Positions 19,901-27,467 of a stretch of 64,000 nt of DNA are shown here, piece after piece; position 1 is the stretch's first letter; each line of letters opens with the position of its first letter. The position numbers were made by a program, and so were the translations under genes. Origin of the DNA: Echiichthys vipera (lineage: Eukaryota; Chordata; Actinopteri; Perciformes; Trachinidae); the NCBI GenBank assembly GCA_963691815.1, contig OY829661.1, forward strand, positions 25,386,000 through 25,449,999, written 5' to 3'. The notes below the pieces were generated by a model. That model did not search any database. It saw nothing but the letters and a program-made list of their open reading frames with translations, and was not told where the DNA came from.

Positions 19901-20456
19901 AATGTGGTGTTCAATTTTTGGACTGTACTGGCTGTAATCCACATACCAGACAAAGCATGACAGACAAAAGACACCTACCTGTGACCTGAGCACTGCAGCA
20001 GGTCCCGTCACCGTTGCACTGATCTCTCAATGCCGAAACTTCTCCTTCAAGCAACTCCAGCCGGCTCAAGAGGTCTTTCAGGCCGGCCAGGTCGTCGGTA
20101 CAACCACAGGCCTGCCGAGGTATGTTGATGCGGTGGGTGAAGACGATCTGGTTCTCCCCGTCGACCGTGTGCTCAGTGATGTGATGGCCTGAAGGGACTT
20201 TATCTTTAGGATGGAGCTCCGTTCTCTCTGGAGCGTCCAGGTCCACTGAGCACAGGGAACTGGCAGGGACATTAATGTTATAGACATGGTTGAAAACCAT
20301 AGGATTGTCAGCGCCTCTGGGGAAGGTGATGTTACTTTCTTTAGGCGATTCCAGAGTCTGCCGCCGATGCCGTAGGATTTTCTTCACGAGCCCGGCATTC
20401 GATAAGCTGATCAAAGCAGTCAGGAGGAGGCAGCCCAGAACGCCTCGTGTACCCAT
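1666..20456 (-). CDS. tnc: tenascin-C gene, 15 coding exons, 3' end outside window
   Basis: Tenascin-C is a secreted, six-armed extracellular matrix glycoprotein that modulates cell adhesion. I joined minus-strand segments 20456-19979, 18622-17309, 16957-16694, 16604-16489, 14365-14212, 11531-11262, 10255-10070, 9973-9884, 9693-9430, 9151-8747, 7027-6590, 5312-5037, 3572-3300, 2312-2040 and 1938-1666. All have AG acceptors and GT donors, and the reading frame stays open for about 1691 residues. Domain order is signal peptide, heptad coiled coil, 13.5 EGF repeats, then 11 FNIII domains. FNIII 2 and 4 are each split by an intron; the rest are single exons. Tenascin-C is preferred over R, W or X because of the N-terminal HTVDGENQIVFTHRINIP block, the high EGF count, and FNIII 1-5 that match TNC closely (for example SPPKDLTVGDVTSDTVDLSW). 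The remaining FNIII repeats and the fibrinogen-like domain must lie left of base 1. Exon numbers assume a noncoding exon 1. Confidence 0.95.
2040..2312 (-). CDS. tnc: tnc exon 15: FNIII domain, candidate splice cassette
   Basis: Residues 1510-1600, 273 bases, phase 1-1. AEEPDLSRLVVSNITSDRFS, LSWRTGEKPFDNFIVEVRES and LKASTSYDIKLYASAGGQNT show the FNIII core. The PFDNF motif recurs in mammalian A-type repeats. Acceptor CCTTGTAG|CT, donor CGACAG|GTATCC. Only 101 bases of intron separate it from exon 16. Confidence 0.92.
2605..2900. repeat. AT-rich degenerate repeat, short copy
   Basis: Begins with CAGATTAACAGGATTAA, then CAGAATATTTCAGG, and continues as degenerate TCTTGAAATATTACGA-type units. 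It resembles the start of the longer array at 5457-6412. It sits 5' of tnc exon 15, in intron 14. Confidence 0.6.
3300..3572 (-). CDS. tnc: tnc exon 14: FNIII domain, candidate splice cassette
   Basis: Residues 1419-1509, 273 bases, phase 1-1. NQPDVGKLNISNLTSESFSI, SWNGTEGKFDGFILEI and LRPSTDYIAYLYGTYKGSRT mark an A-D type FNIII repeat. NLT, NGT and NVS are possible N-glycosylation sites. Acceptor CTCTTTAG|TG, donor CAACAG|GTATTT. Confidence 0.92.
5037..5312 (-). CDS. tnc: tnc exon 13: FNIII domain, candidate splice cassette
   Basis: Residues 1327-1418, 276 bases, phase 1-1. ELRPVVVNLTTSDITWDGFT, then ASWSPTAGGFESFVIEV and LNPNTSYMVGLFGMYQGSYL are typical of the A-D type TNC repeats. Acceptor CTACCAG|AG, donor CCACAG|GTACCT. 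Just 5' of it in the gene lies a 1-kb AT-rich degenerate repeat. Confidence 0.92.
5457..6412. repeat. AT-rich degenerate minisatellite in tnc intron 12
   Basis: About 950 bases of imperfect repetition of CTTGAAATATTACAACTTT-like units, with variable spacing of roughly 20-40 bases. The leading part (CAGATTAACAGGATTAAC, CAGAATATTTCAGG) is shared with 2605-2900. It lies directly 5' of tnc exon 13. Confidence 0.75.
6590..7027 (-). CDS. tnc: tnc exon 12: Ser/Thr/Pro-rich linker plus FNIII domain
   Basis: Residues 1181-1326. The exon opens APEPTSPGVLMLG and has about 55 residues rich in Ser, Thr, Pro, Ala and acidic residues (DAPTTSTTAALDTEAVQTPD, GATGSGAEPESSSPDVPG). This is mucin-like and plausibly O-glycosylated. 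A standard FNIII domain follows (DLTVTVTSTSVSLAWSAPDE to LPLRVFATTG). Acceptor CACTGTAG|CA, donor CTACAG|GTACAT, phase 1-1. Tenascin FNIII domains normally abut, so this spacer is unusual. Confidence 0.9.
7506..7541. repeat. (GAGATG)n microsatellite
   Basis: About five perfect GAGATG units in tnc intron 11. Confidence 0.85.
7737..8386. mobile_element. Harbinger-like MITE, copy 1
   Basis: Inverted ends GGGTGCACTCACACTGTCC (from 7740) and GGACAGTGTGAGTGCGCCC (to 8383) are flanked by TTA on both sides (7737-7739 and 8384-8386), matching the TWA target site of PIF/Harbinger elements. On the minus strand a 42-codon frame (8064-7936) reads MAVKCSRWCDAEVECLLQIW then a basic tail, resembling the start of a Myb/SANT-like domain. 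Two CRE palindromes TGACGTCA lie at 7909 and 8135. It sits in tnc intron 11. Confidence 0.8.
8747..9151 (-). CDS. tnc: tnc exon 11: acidic linker plus FNIII domain
   Basis: Residues 1046-1180 if the acceptor TTCTTGTAG|CC is used. The first 45 or so residues are not FNIII; they are an acidic, proline- and threonine-containing linker (LADSDDRELTTPTGSEDN, DPSESPPLSV, GTEWEDEPG). An FNIII domain follows (GKLTISGVTPDGFDLSWKLK to LLEAVAVTG). Three later in-frame AGs, before CTGACT, ACGACC and GCTCGG, could shorten the linker without changing frame. Phase is 1-1, so the exon can be skipped cleanly. It is the first of the candidate alternatively spliced FNIII exons. Start confidence is moderate; end confidence is high. 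Confidence 0.88.
9430..9693 (-). CDS. tnc: tnc exon 10: FNIII domain 5
   Basis: Residues 958-1045. Begins DIDPPRDFEEVESTETSLTV and continues RWQKP, SHVLSNLTPGMSYTLALAAE and RGLKRSTPVTLHASTG. This corresponds to constant FNIII-5, which in mammals binds heparin and growth factors. Acceptor CCGTCAG|AC, donor CTACAG|GTGGGA, phase 1-1. Confidence 0.93.
9884..9973 (-). CDS. tnc: tnc exon 9: second part of FNIII domain 4
   Basis: A small 90-base exon, residues 928-957: [20 protein letters not shown] to SLPATANAATG. It completes FNIII-4 and matches the human [20 protein letters not shown]. Acceptor GTGGCAG|GG, donor CACTG|GTGAGA, symmetric phase 1-1. Confidence 0.93.
10070..10255 (-). CDS. tnc: tnc exon 8: first part of FNIII domain 4
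   Basis: Residues 866-927: DAPTDLQTVSQTDDSITLEW then the NYLVKYSPISGATHGEE strand, very close to human FNIII-4 (VSQTDNSITLEW; YRIKYAPISGGDHAEV). Acceptor TTTACTAG|CC, donor CACTG|GTAAGA, phase 1 at both ends. A 96-base intron separates it from exon 9. Confidence 0.93.
10367..10625 (-). mobile_element. LINE 3'-end fragment
   Basis: The plus strand begins GAATCAGAATCAGAAAACC, followed by TTTAATGTCCCGCAGACG, a familiar teleost LINE 3' tail in reverse orientation. The body (GTGCAAAAACAGAAGTGACC and so on) continues to about 10625. It lies in tnc intron 7 and contains no intact reverse transcriptase. Confidence 0.55.
10640..10860 (+). mobile_element. LINE 3'-end fragment, plus orientation
   Basis: Ends GTGGGGCGAATAAAGGATC then ATCTTATCTCAT, a fish LINE tail of the (TCTTA)n type. 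It abuts the oppositely oriented fragment at 10367-10625. Confidence 0.5.
11262..11531 (-). CDS. tnc: tnc exon 7: FNIII domain 3, integrin motifs altered
   Basis: Residues 776-865, phase 1-1. Begins IDGPGQVEVKDVTDSSALVG and contains QYSIDGLRPDTEYKVSLIS, a clear FNIII-3 of TNC. In mammals this domain carries an RGD site and the alpha9beta1 motif AEIDGIEL. Here the RGD position reads SRSGDLSS (AGC GGA GAC at 11307-11299) and the IDG loop reads VAPSDRLTMSY. Both motifs are therefore absent. Acceptor CCCCAG|AT, donor ACGG|GTAGGA. Confidence 0.94.
11609..11886 (+). mobile_element. SINE family A, 5'-truncated
   Basis: Starts at GGAGTTTGCATGTTCTCCCC, continues through TCCTCCCACAGTCCAAAGAC and TCCTGTCCAGGGTGGACC, and ends GCGGTTGAAGATGAATGAAT. 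The tRNA-like head seen at 45876 is missing. Located in tnc intron 6, immediately 5' of exon 7. Confidence 0.8.
12195..12440. repeat. dispersed foldback-type repeat, partial
   Basis: Contains TTTGACATTTTGGAAAATAT and CAGTCTTTATGCTAAGCTAA, motifs shared with 14690-14772, 15146-15411, 18745-18910 and 19590-19762. In tnc intron 6. Confidence 0.55.
12460..12631 (-). mobile_element. tRNA-derived SINE, diverged member of family B
   Basis: Minus strand from 12631 reads GGGGCGGCGGTAGCTCAGTG (A box) and GCAGGTTCAATTCCCC (B box), followed by a shortened body. It resembles family B SINEs at 14775, 25812 and 28619 but is diverged and lacks the usual tail. Confidence 0.65.
13137..13474 (-). mobile_element. 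SINE family A
   Basis: Minus-strand copy. The tail ATTCATCTTCAACCTCTTGT is at the left; the body and the tRNA-like part (GGTTCGCATCCCGG-like on the minus strand) end near GCGACAGTGCTCA. No clean target duplication could be fixed. In tnc intron 6. Confidence 0.8.
14212..14365 (-). CDS. tnc: tnc exon 6: second half of FNIII domain 2
   Basis: Residues 725-775. It starts KEENGKVSSTLPP and contains GLGPGQEYEVSVNIIKNNTR, very close to human FNIII-2 ([20 protein letters not shown]). Acceptor TTGCAG|AAA, donor ACCA|GTGAGT, running from phase 0 to phase 1. The NNT tripeptide is a potential N-glycosylation site conserved with mammals. Confidence 0.92.
14417..14640 (-). mobile_element. LINE 3'-end fragment
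   Basis: CAAATTCAAATTCAAAAAAC then TTTATTTGTCCCCGGGGGG on the plus strand is a reversed LINE tail of a common fish type. Lies in tnc intron 5, just 5' of exon 6. Confidence 0.5.
14775..15138 (-). mobile_element. SINE family B, full length
   Basis: Minus strand starts at 15138 with GGGGCGGAAGTAGCTCAGTC (A box) and GGTCGCTGGTTCAAGTCCC (B box), continues with a GCACCGAACCCCCAACTGCT body and ends in an (AAG/CTT)n tail at 14775-14801. It is inserted into a foldback repeat in tnc intron 5. Confidence 0.85.
15146..15411. repeat. long inverted repeat (foldback) in tnc intron 5
   Basis: Left arm 15146-15260 and right arm about 15301-15411 are near-perfect reverse complements (about 110 bases; for example CATGTCTGTACACTGGAC against GTCCAGTGTACAGACATG) with a loop of about 40 bases. 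The arms contain GTTAGCTTAGCT and GGAAACAGCTAGCC. Confidence 0.85.
15621..15798 (+). mobile_element. RTE/Rex3-like LINE 3' end
   Basis: From GACCCAGGACCAGGTAGAG to the tail AAGAGGCTGAAGATGAGATG. A heavily 5'-truncated copy in tnc intron 5. The family assignment rests on the reverse-transcriptase C-terminal peptide seen at 37805 and on the GATGA tail. Confidence 0.75.
16489..16604 (-). CDS. tnc: tnc exon 5: first half of FNIII domain 2
   Basis: Residues 686-724 (PQPEGLRFKSVRETSVEVMW and on to WEIYFRNT). Acceptor CCTCCAG|CG, donor ACACG|GTCAGT. The exon ends in phase 0, so unlike the symmetric FNIII exons it cannot be skipped alone without shifting the frame. It pairs with exon 6 across an intron of about 2.1 kb. 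Human FNIII-2 is interrupted at the same place, after FRNM. Confidence 0.92.
16694..16957 (-). CDS. tnc: tnc exon 4: FNIII domain 1
   Basis: Residues 598-685, an 88-residue FNIII domain in a single phase 1-1 exon. It starts SPPKDLTVGDVTSDTVDLSW and shows the core Trp, then the LEPGLEYLIKVYA strand with its conserved Tyr, ending SVPVSARVATG. This closely parallels human TNC FNIII-1, including the NNEML-VTEYLV segment. Acceptor CCAG at 16958, donor ACAG|GTACAT. Confidence 0.94.
17309..18622 (-). CDS. tnc: tnc exon 3: 13.5 tenascin-type EGF repeats
   Basis: Encodes residues 160-597 in one 1314-base exon. It opens with a partial repeat (CGCICEPGWKGPNC). Thirteen complete EGF-like repeats of about 31 residues follow, each of the form C-P-N-D-C..RGRCV-G-C-C-EG..G-DC, with six cysteines. 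The repeats form the rod between the assembly knot and the FNIII domains. Human TNC has 14.5 repeats, so this fish gene appears to have one fewer. Acceptor CATCAAAG|GT supplies the last two bases of the Gly codon begun in exon 2; donor GGAAG|GTAAGA ends in phase 1. The repeat structure produces long open frames on the other strand and in other frames, which I treat as shadows. Confidence 0.95.
18745..18910. repeat. dispersed foldback-type repeat, left part
   Basis: GTTAGATGAGAAGATCGAAA and CTCATGTCTGTATGCTGAA match the foldback family at 15146. A right-hand counterpart (GCTAAGCTATGCTAATCAGC; ATCGATCTTCTCCTGTAAC) is at 19590-19762, so 18745-19762 may be one longer element in tnc intron 2. Confidence 0.55.
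19590..19762. repeat. dispersed foldback-type repeat, right part
   Basis: Contains CAGTCCTTATGCTAAGC, GATCTTCTCCTGTAACTCTC and GCAAATATGCTTATTTCCCA, the inverted counterpart of 18745-18910. In tnc intron 2. Confidence 0.55.
19979..20456 (-). CDS. tnc: tnc exon 2: start codon, signal peptide, assembly domain
   Basis: Encodes residues 1-159. The ATG at 20456-20454 opens a hydrophobic signal peptide (about residues 1-22, MGTRGVLGCLLLTALISLSN). A basic KKILRHRRQ stretch follows, like the KRQ region of other TNC proteins. Residues near VFNHVYNINVPASSLCSVDL and HTVDGENQIVFTHRINIP are the conserved tenascin N-terminal segment. CGC cysteines precede LKDLLSRLELLEGEVSALRD, a heptad repeat ending in Cys that in tenascins forms the trimeric coiled coil and allows hexabrachion assembly. 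The exon ends in phase 1 at CACAG|GTAGGT. In mRNA direction the next exon is about 1.35 kb downstream. Confidence 0.95.
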
Positions 20457-20542
20457 GCTAGATGTGGGACGTGGATTTTAGTGAAATTAATATCACTTTG
20501 AACCTCTGACTGAAAGCCAATCCTCATTAAAAGATGAAGGCT
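20457..20542 (-). other. tnc: tnc exon 2, 5' untranslated part
   Basis: On the minus strand a pyrimidine-rich run (TTTCTTTCTGTTTTTTTAG) ends at 20543, and 86 bases separate it from the ATG. This strong acceptor, not a promoter, directly upstream of the start codon implies a separate noncoding first exon, as in mammalian TNC. The acceptor is inferred from consensus only; no transcript was available. Confidence 0.7.
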
Positions 20543-20782
20543 CTAAAAAAACAGAAAGAAATCACACAATTCATCACACAAATTTAGTTTTATTTTGATT
20601 TAGAGCTGCAATAATTTCTGGATTGAAAGAAAAATAATTGGACACAATTTGGATAATCGATTTTTTTTGTCATTTCAATCAAAAATGCCAAACATTTAAC
20701 GGTTCAGGGTTCTCAAATGTGAGAATGTGTTGCTGTTCCTAAACTGATATGACAGTACATTTGATAATTTGAGGGGCTTTGA

Positions 20783-20993
20783 AGAAGAAGAACTTTATTT
20801 ATCCCGCAACGGGGAAATTGAATTTTTTCACTCTATTATTATTAATCATGTTACACACACAGGCCCGAAATACACACACATGCACAGACAGGCACCTCTC
20901 CAGCCACCAGTCCACGCTCCATACATGGTCCACACAGGGACTTGAACCAGCGACCAGCCAAGTCACCTATGGACTGAGCTACTGCCACCCCCA
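20783..20993 (-). mobile_element. SINE family B, internally deleted
   Basis: Has both ends of family B (GAAGAAGAAGAACTTTATTT tail and a minus-strand head ending CTGAGCTACTGCCACCCCC on the plus strand) but lacks the central GCACCGAACCCCCAACTGC section. It lies 5' of tnc exon 2. Confidence 0.8.
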
Positions 20994-22417
20994 AATGGTA
21001 CAGTAGCTGTACCTTGTCCTTACTTTGTATTCATGTTATAAACATAGAAATGAGTAGATGGTAAAAAGTGTTATAAGTTATAATCATCCCCCAGACATGA
21101 CTGTATCAAGTCTGTAAATGTATGTGAAGAGTGGGAAAAGTTTAAGTTTTACAGGAGTTATGTACCAGACGTTCTGTTGCCTGGGGGCAGTGACTTCCTG
21201 GAGTCAAACCAGTAGAGACTTTATATATTTATGCATACTAGAATATGACTTCCCAACTTAATAAGGTCTCTTACAACACTGGTTCCCAATCTGATGGTTG
21301 GGAACTTCAATAGGTGACAAGATGGTTGTTGACTTATATTGTTGGTGATTTTACTGTATTTTCCAGTTTCCACTGCAATTCAAAATACATTAATTAATTG
21401 GAACAAACGGCAGAAGTCAGTCAGAGGTACCAGGACTCATACTATTTCTACATACTACAACTTCAGACTTGTGTGACACTGTTGCTTTGCCGTCTTTACA
21501 TTTGCAAAACTTCTAAAAAGGGCAACAGAATAAAAAGCACAAGTCTTAACGAAGCTCGGAGTTATTGCTACATCAGATTTAATTGACGCTTATTTCTTGT
21601 AGAGATAACAAGAGACGGAGAGTGTATGTACTGCTCTAGAGGCATTAACGCGAAATAACCCACAGTTGTGCTGCAAATCAGGTTTTTTCATGGTACACAT
21701 ATCTGAAAAGTCTCAGCTGTTTTGCAGGGGGGGAAAAGTAGATCCCATACAAAGGACTCCTCTCGCCCACGATGGCTTCATCAGCTGGACACTAAAAACA
21801 CTATAATTTGTGGGAACTAATGACAAGCTTCTTCCTCAGCGTGGGAAAGCCTGCTTGGATTACTCAGGGTTGAGTTTCCAGAGAATACTGAGAAGACATA
21901 CTGAAAATCAATAGAAAGGCCAACAGTGACTGCACAGACTGACTGACACACTGTATCTGTGCCCTGGTCTCTTCCTCACATCATGCATGCTCTTAAATTC
22001 ACACGCATGTCTGCTGCTTTGTCTGGGAAGCAGCAAACTGTCAGTGATGAAGGAGTTTGTCCAATTTTTTTTGATTGGTAGCGGCTGACAGAAGCTTGCA
22101 CATGCAAACACGTGAAAAATGACTTCCAGAAGGGAATTGTTCATGAAGTGACAGCGATAAGACGACACTGCGAGCACTTGGGTTCAAGTTCTCATGAAAG
22201 CTTCTGGAAAACATTTGGAGACAATGCTGATCATGCAATGTAGATCTTCAAACACATCATGGCATCTGCACATGAATCAAAACTTACATTACGATCCAAA
22301 CCGATCAAATGCAAAAACGGCCCAAGGCAGCCAACAGTCACAGAGAAAGCTACATACGAGGTCCCCAGAAAGCACGAGAAGCTTAAAAAACAACAAGTAA
22401 CTAGGTACAAAAGGTCC

Positions 22418-22965
22418 TTAGGGCGCACTCACACTGTCCTTCCGCACCGCGCCCCGGGCTTTAGGGTACTTGTCCCCCCTCCCTCTTCCCCCGCGCCCCC
22501 GGCCCGTTTGTACTCTAACTACCTGGGCCTCGCGCAAATGCTTCTCGCTGTCCATACGTCATCACGCCGTAACACGTCACATGCATTGATTGACGTCATC
22601 ACGATGCGTCACTTTGTTTACAAATCTTTCCGTAGACCTCGGAATTTTTGTGCGTCTTGTCGACTGTCTTTGAATCTTTTCATCGACCAAATCTGCAGTA
22701 AACACTCCACCTCCGCATCACACCAACGTGAACCTTTCGCCGCCATTGTTGTTGTTGTTAAATGTCCGCGCATGGTCCCTCCTTCTAATTTCTATGTCCG
22801 AACAGGCGCACATAAATGACGTCAGAACCGTCGTAGGCATCGTGGACGGCCCGCTGTCCGCAGTTATGCGCGGAGCAGGTGCACTCACACTGGTCAAACG
22901 CACTAGGCTTTAGCTGAAAAAACGGTTTTGGCCCGGTGCGGAAGGACAGTGTGAGTGCGCCCTTA
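22418..22965. mobile_element. Harbinger-like MITE, copy 2
   Basis: Ends GGGCGCACTCACACTGTCC (22421) and GGACAGTGTGAGTGCGCCC (to 22962), flanked by TTA on both sides. Length 542. The minus-strand 42-codon frame is at 22746-22618 (MAAKGSRWCDAEVECLLQIW). CRE palindromes lie at 22591 and 22817. Confidence 0.85.
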
Positions 22966-24077
22966 ATCATTCAGCAACTGTAAAAACAGGTGTCTTTGCT
23001 TGATATATCATCCAATGAATCCAATTTAAACTACAGCAGTGCCTGAAAACCAAACAAAACACATACCACACAACAAAACTCTACAACCAAAACTCAAAGC
23101 AAGACTGTAAATGTCTGGAATATCAGATTCTCAGTCACTTGTCCACTTTTAGGGTTATTGGGAGAGAAAAGGCTCAGGATTAATGGACAAGTTGAGCCTG
23201 TGTGTATTCATCTTTGCTCTAAAATATGAGGGAGCTCAACCAAGAATGTGATGAATTATTCCGTACTGAATGCTTAAGATTTATATTTTGAGAAAACCAC
23301 TAAAACAGATGAAGAAGCAAGAATCAACAGACCCCAGTGTGACAAGTTGTGGGCTACTGGCCAACAGTCTTTGAATACAACAAAGTGTTGTACTGACGGG
23401 AATCAGCTTTATGCAGATTGGGGCTGCCCCCTGAAAGCCGAAGATTTGAATCATCAGTCGGAGACCTCTCAGTCGACTGAGGTTCTTCAAATCGAGCAGT
23501 CAGGGTTTTGTCACTCAGTGTGACGTTTCGGTCCGGACAGTGAGCGCTCGTCGCTTTCTCGCTGCTCTCTGAAGTTGTTCTTTGAAGGTGTCTGCGACGG
23601 CTTCTGCCCAGAGGAAGAGAGGCTTTGACCCGTCAGACTCCGAGATAATGTCATCTTCTGCCTCCTGCTTAGAAGTGGTGAATTTACAACCCGCAGCAAC
23701 TTAACACTAGCAATGCATCGAATTGTGGGCCCTCTGTCTCTTCATCTTCCAAGATAGACCTAGAACCAATCAAAGCCCTGAAACGTGACCAACAGCTACA
23801 AAACTGACACACAACGGACATGCACACTGGACGGTGATGCTGTCAGTCATCTTCTTAAACACACCCCTACATGAGATAAACAGTTGTGATTGGTCTCTAA
23901 AATCTCGAGCTGCTGGAAATCTGTCTGAACGGGAGAGGGGCCAGACATATCTGCCAGAACAAATGAAACAGGAGTTTGACAGATTCGTCTGGTAACTGCG
24001 TCGCTGACACTCTGAACGTCTGGACGAACCCTGTTCAAGGATCTGGTAGTTCCATAAAGGGCTTCTTGAAAGTCCAT

Positions 24078-24111
<34 letters not shown>
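24078..24111. repeat. poly-G run of 34 bases
   Basis: Uninterrupted G homopolymer on the plus strand. It could form quadruplex structures, and its assembled length is likely to be unreliable. Confidence 0.9.
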
Positions 24112-24113
<2 letters not shown>

Positions 24114-25811
24114 GTGTGATGAGTACATACTTAATAGAGGGGACGGTGGTCTGTGCATCTGGTTGTTGTCTTTATTTAGATGCCGTAGAGCGATCTTACA
24201 AGCTTTGCGTGCACAAACTGTCAAATAAAACAGTTGAATATTCAAATTGAACAGCCGGATACAGGCCTAACTAAATGTTGTCCTTCACTTTGTTTGGTTA
24301 TCTTTGGGCCGCAGTGCCTTTTAACCTCTCCAATCAATCATCCTTTCTTCCCTTTCTTGTCCATGACCTTTGACCTGCCCTTGCTTTCTCCTCACCAGCA
24401 TTCTTTTGTATCCCGTCCCCTTAAATACAGATATTAAACTGAGCTTGAGTTTCACAAGTTCTCGCACATCTGCTCAGTGGTGGGATAAAGGTAGGTTAGG
24501 TGCTGTAGGTGTTGTAAATCTGAAAACTAGGGTCTGTCAATAGGTTTCTGATGTCCCTCTAGAAAACTTTACAAGACACTAAGACCAATAATTTGCGGTC
24601 TCTGGGGTAAAGAAGGAATCCCTTACAATCCTCAGCACGTGTTTCAGCTGGAGACTATTGTTAGCTTCAAGAGTGTCTCAGTGTAGCTTTTCTATACGTA
24701 AAATACCTCAAATGTGATTTTTATTCAGAATCTGATATAGTAGACATAAATCTTTCAGCAAAACGCCAAGAATACGTCGTTCAAAGCAGGCGAGGGGTTA
24801 ACCAAGGACATCTCATGTGACTAAGGGACCATTTGGAGAGAAAATTGAAATAAATATAACCTGTTCACTAAGCTATAATCCAGAATCGCTGTAGCTTTAG
24901 TACTCTTTCCCCATGCTGGCAGTGAGGAGGGAACTTTTCCGCGTGGAAAAGAGAAACTGGGAATGTTGGCCCTGGACCGAGGACATCTGTTTTGCTTAGT
25001 CAAAGAAAGAGAAAAGACACAGAGGCACTTGTCCTTTGTCCACACAAAAAACTGAAAGTGCTACAGCGTGCATCATTCAACGTTTAACTTGATCGTCTCT
25101 ATTTGTGCAATTATCCAGCTGAAGGGTTTGCTTCTTGTGACGAGACATTTCTTTTCACATCCCTGAGAGCAACACATGTGCAGCGTGTCTGGACACACTT
25201 ATGGAAAACATTCGTGGCTGACGGCAGCGTGTCAGGACTCAGCGGTGAACATTAATCCGGTGCAACGGCTTGTTTGTTCATCCGTCAACATTTCTGCATT
25301 AGTTTATTTGTCAAAATCTGATTATTATAGCATCTGGAACAGCTGGGAATCATTTAAAGAAAAGTTAACTGGACTAGTTACTGTAGCCGATACAACAATA
25401 AGAGAAATTGCAACACCTCATTAGCAGATGGCAAATTTCCCCGACGCTGCACAGATATGCTGAAGTGGTCCTTTAAGAACAATAAACCTGTGCTTTATGT
25501 GTTCCCATGTGAGCCTGAACAGGATGCACACTTAAGTTTCAACTTGCAATTATGGGGTCTCTCCTCAATCAAGGAGAAAATGCTTAAAGGTTTGTAACAC
25601 GGAGACTTTTCCCCTCTTTCTTTGGAGCAGAAATAGAAAATTAAACATTTTGATGATTAGTTACTTGTTTCTGTCACTTCTCGAGCAGAAATCCCAAACC
25701 TTTGCTGCTCTAACCTCCTTAAATGTGATGAATTGCTTCTTTTCTTCATCATACATGTTAGTAAACTATAGGTTTTGAACTGTTGCTTAGACAAATCAAG
25801 CAATCGGAATA

Positions 25812-25844
25812 AGAAGAAGAATTACTTTATTAATGTTGTTGTTG

Positions 25845-25899
<55 letters not shown>

Positions 25900-26162
25900 C
25901 CTGAAATACACACACATGCACAGACAGGACCTATACATGCAATTAATGGAGAGATGTTAGAGCGAGGGGGCTGTCAGTGACCAGCGCCCCGAGCAGTTGA
26001 GAGTACAGTGCCTTGCTCAACAGCACCTCGGCAGTGCGCAGGAGATGAACTGGCAACTCTCCAGCCACCAGTCCACCAGTTCATGGTCCACACAGGGACT
26101 CGAGCCGGCGACCCTCCGGTTCCCAGCCAAGTCACCTATGGACTAAGCTACTGCCGCCCCCA
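25812..26162 (-). mobile_element. SINE family B with expanded CA tract
   Basis: Minus-strand head ends near 26162 (plus-strand GACTAAGCTACTGCCGCCCC); tail GAAGAAGAATTACTTTATTA. The internal ACAC segment is expanded to about 25 units (25847-25897). Confidence 0.8.
25847..25897. repeat. (AC)n microsatellite
   Basis: About 25 AC units inside the SINE B copy. Confidence 0.9.
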
Positions 26163-27413
26163 GAGCTACTGCCTCCCCCAAGACATAGGTTCCACTGAGA
26201 CATACGTACTTTAATGAAACTAAAACAGAGCCCAGTGGAGTTTTCTATTGTATGTATGACATAATAATTTGACCAATAAGGACACCCTTGGTGAGACTGT
26301 ATATTGCGAAAAACTAAACGACTCCTCTCAGAAGAAAACAGCTCCATAGCACTCCTGGAGGTCTTACGCTCCACAGGGGACCGTTAATCTGCGGAGAAAA
26401 TAAATGAATCAATCCTGAAAATGGTCGTTAGTTGCAGCCCTAGCCTACAGCCAGGGTGGCAGCTTTGTGATGCTGTAATGCTCATTATAAAGAAAAACAA
26501 AAGGTTGGATTGATAAACTAAAGTTATGGACAAACAGCCGCCCCAGCTGTTTTGCTCTCTATGTCCATGTGCATCTATTTGCTGTGCAGGAATTCAAAGG
26601 TCATCCCTCTAATGGTTAATGAGCATGAATATATTAGAGCGGGTTTTTAATTAGTTACACATTCAACTACTTACAAACAGCCCTCTGATCCAAGACACTC
26701 TGGGAGACAATGTTAAAGGCCTAACATGTAAAAATTATGTTAACCTTCTCTGATATCGGAGAGACATACATTATTCAACGGTCACTGCGTCCTTATTAAC
26801 TCTCTGTGTCACTCTGGCCACACAAGCTACACCTCCATCGCTCCACTGACCCTAAATCTAACACATTTGACATAAAATGCAAACGTTGTGATGCTGAGTT
26901 ATGATCAACCCTTAGCTCTTTGGGCTCTTAGAGGTCACACAGGGGGAAACAGTGTTGGACGAGCCCTGGGGGAGCTCCAGCTACTACACCAGCTGTCCCT
27001 GTGACAGAGGTTTATCTCACAGAAACACCTTTCTTACTCCGCTGCACAAACACATCCCAGGACGGCCGGAGCATAGCAGAGAGGCTGTAAAACACCCATG
27101 AAACGATCGGCATTAAGATACGAGTCTCGGAATGAAACGAAAAGCTTTAGGGAACCAAATGATTATAATCTCAGCAGAAACATTCAGGAGTTAAAACCAC
27201 CGTCAACAAGACTTGGATTTCAATTAAGCAGAGCGAATAGACTGAACGGATGAAGTCTGGGTTTCTTTTTTCCTCCCTGCAGAAAATCCTGCCACCCGCT
27301 TTTCCCCTTTATTTTAATCTCCACGATGGAAAAATGACACACAATGAAAACTGAATTGCATTGCAGAAGATAATGTGATGAATCATCAGGCTGCAAAACC
27401 TCACCAGGCAGAG

Positions 27414-27416
<3 letters not shown>

Positions 27417-27451
<35 letters not shown>

Positions 27452-27467
27452 ACAGACACACACAGCT
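27417..27467. repeat. (CA)n microsatellite with CAGA interruptions
   Basis: CACACA run with two ACAGAC interruptions, in the putative tnc intron 1. Confidence 0.9.

Noticed and set aside
25847..25897. CRISPR-like regular repetition
   Set aside because: This and the other regular arrays are microsatellites, SINE tails or tandem repeats without spacers, in a vertebrate genome.
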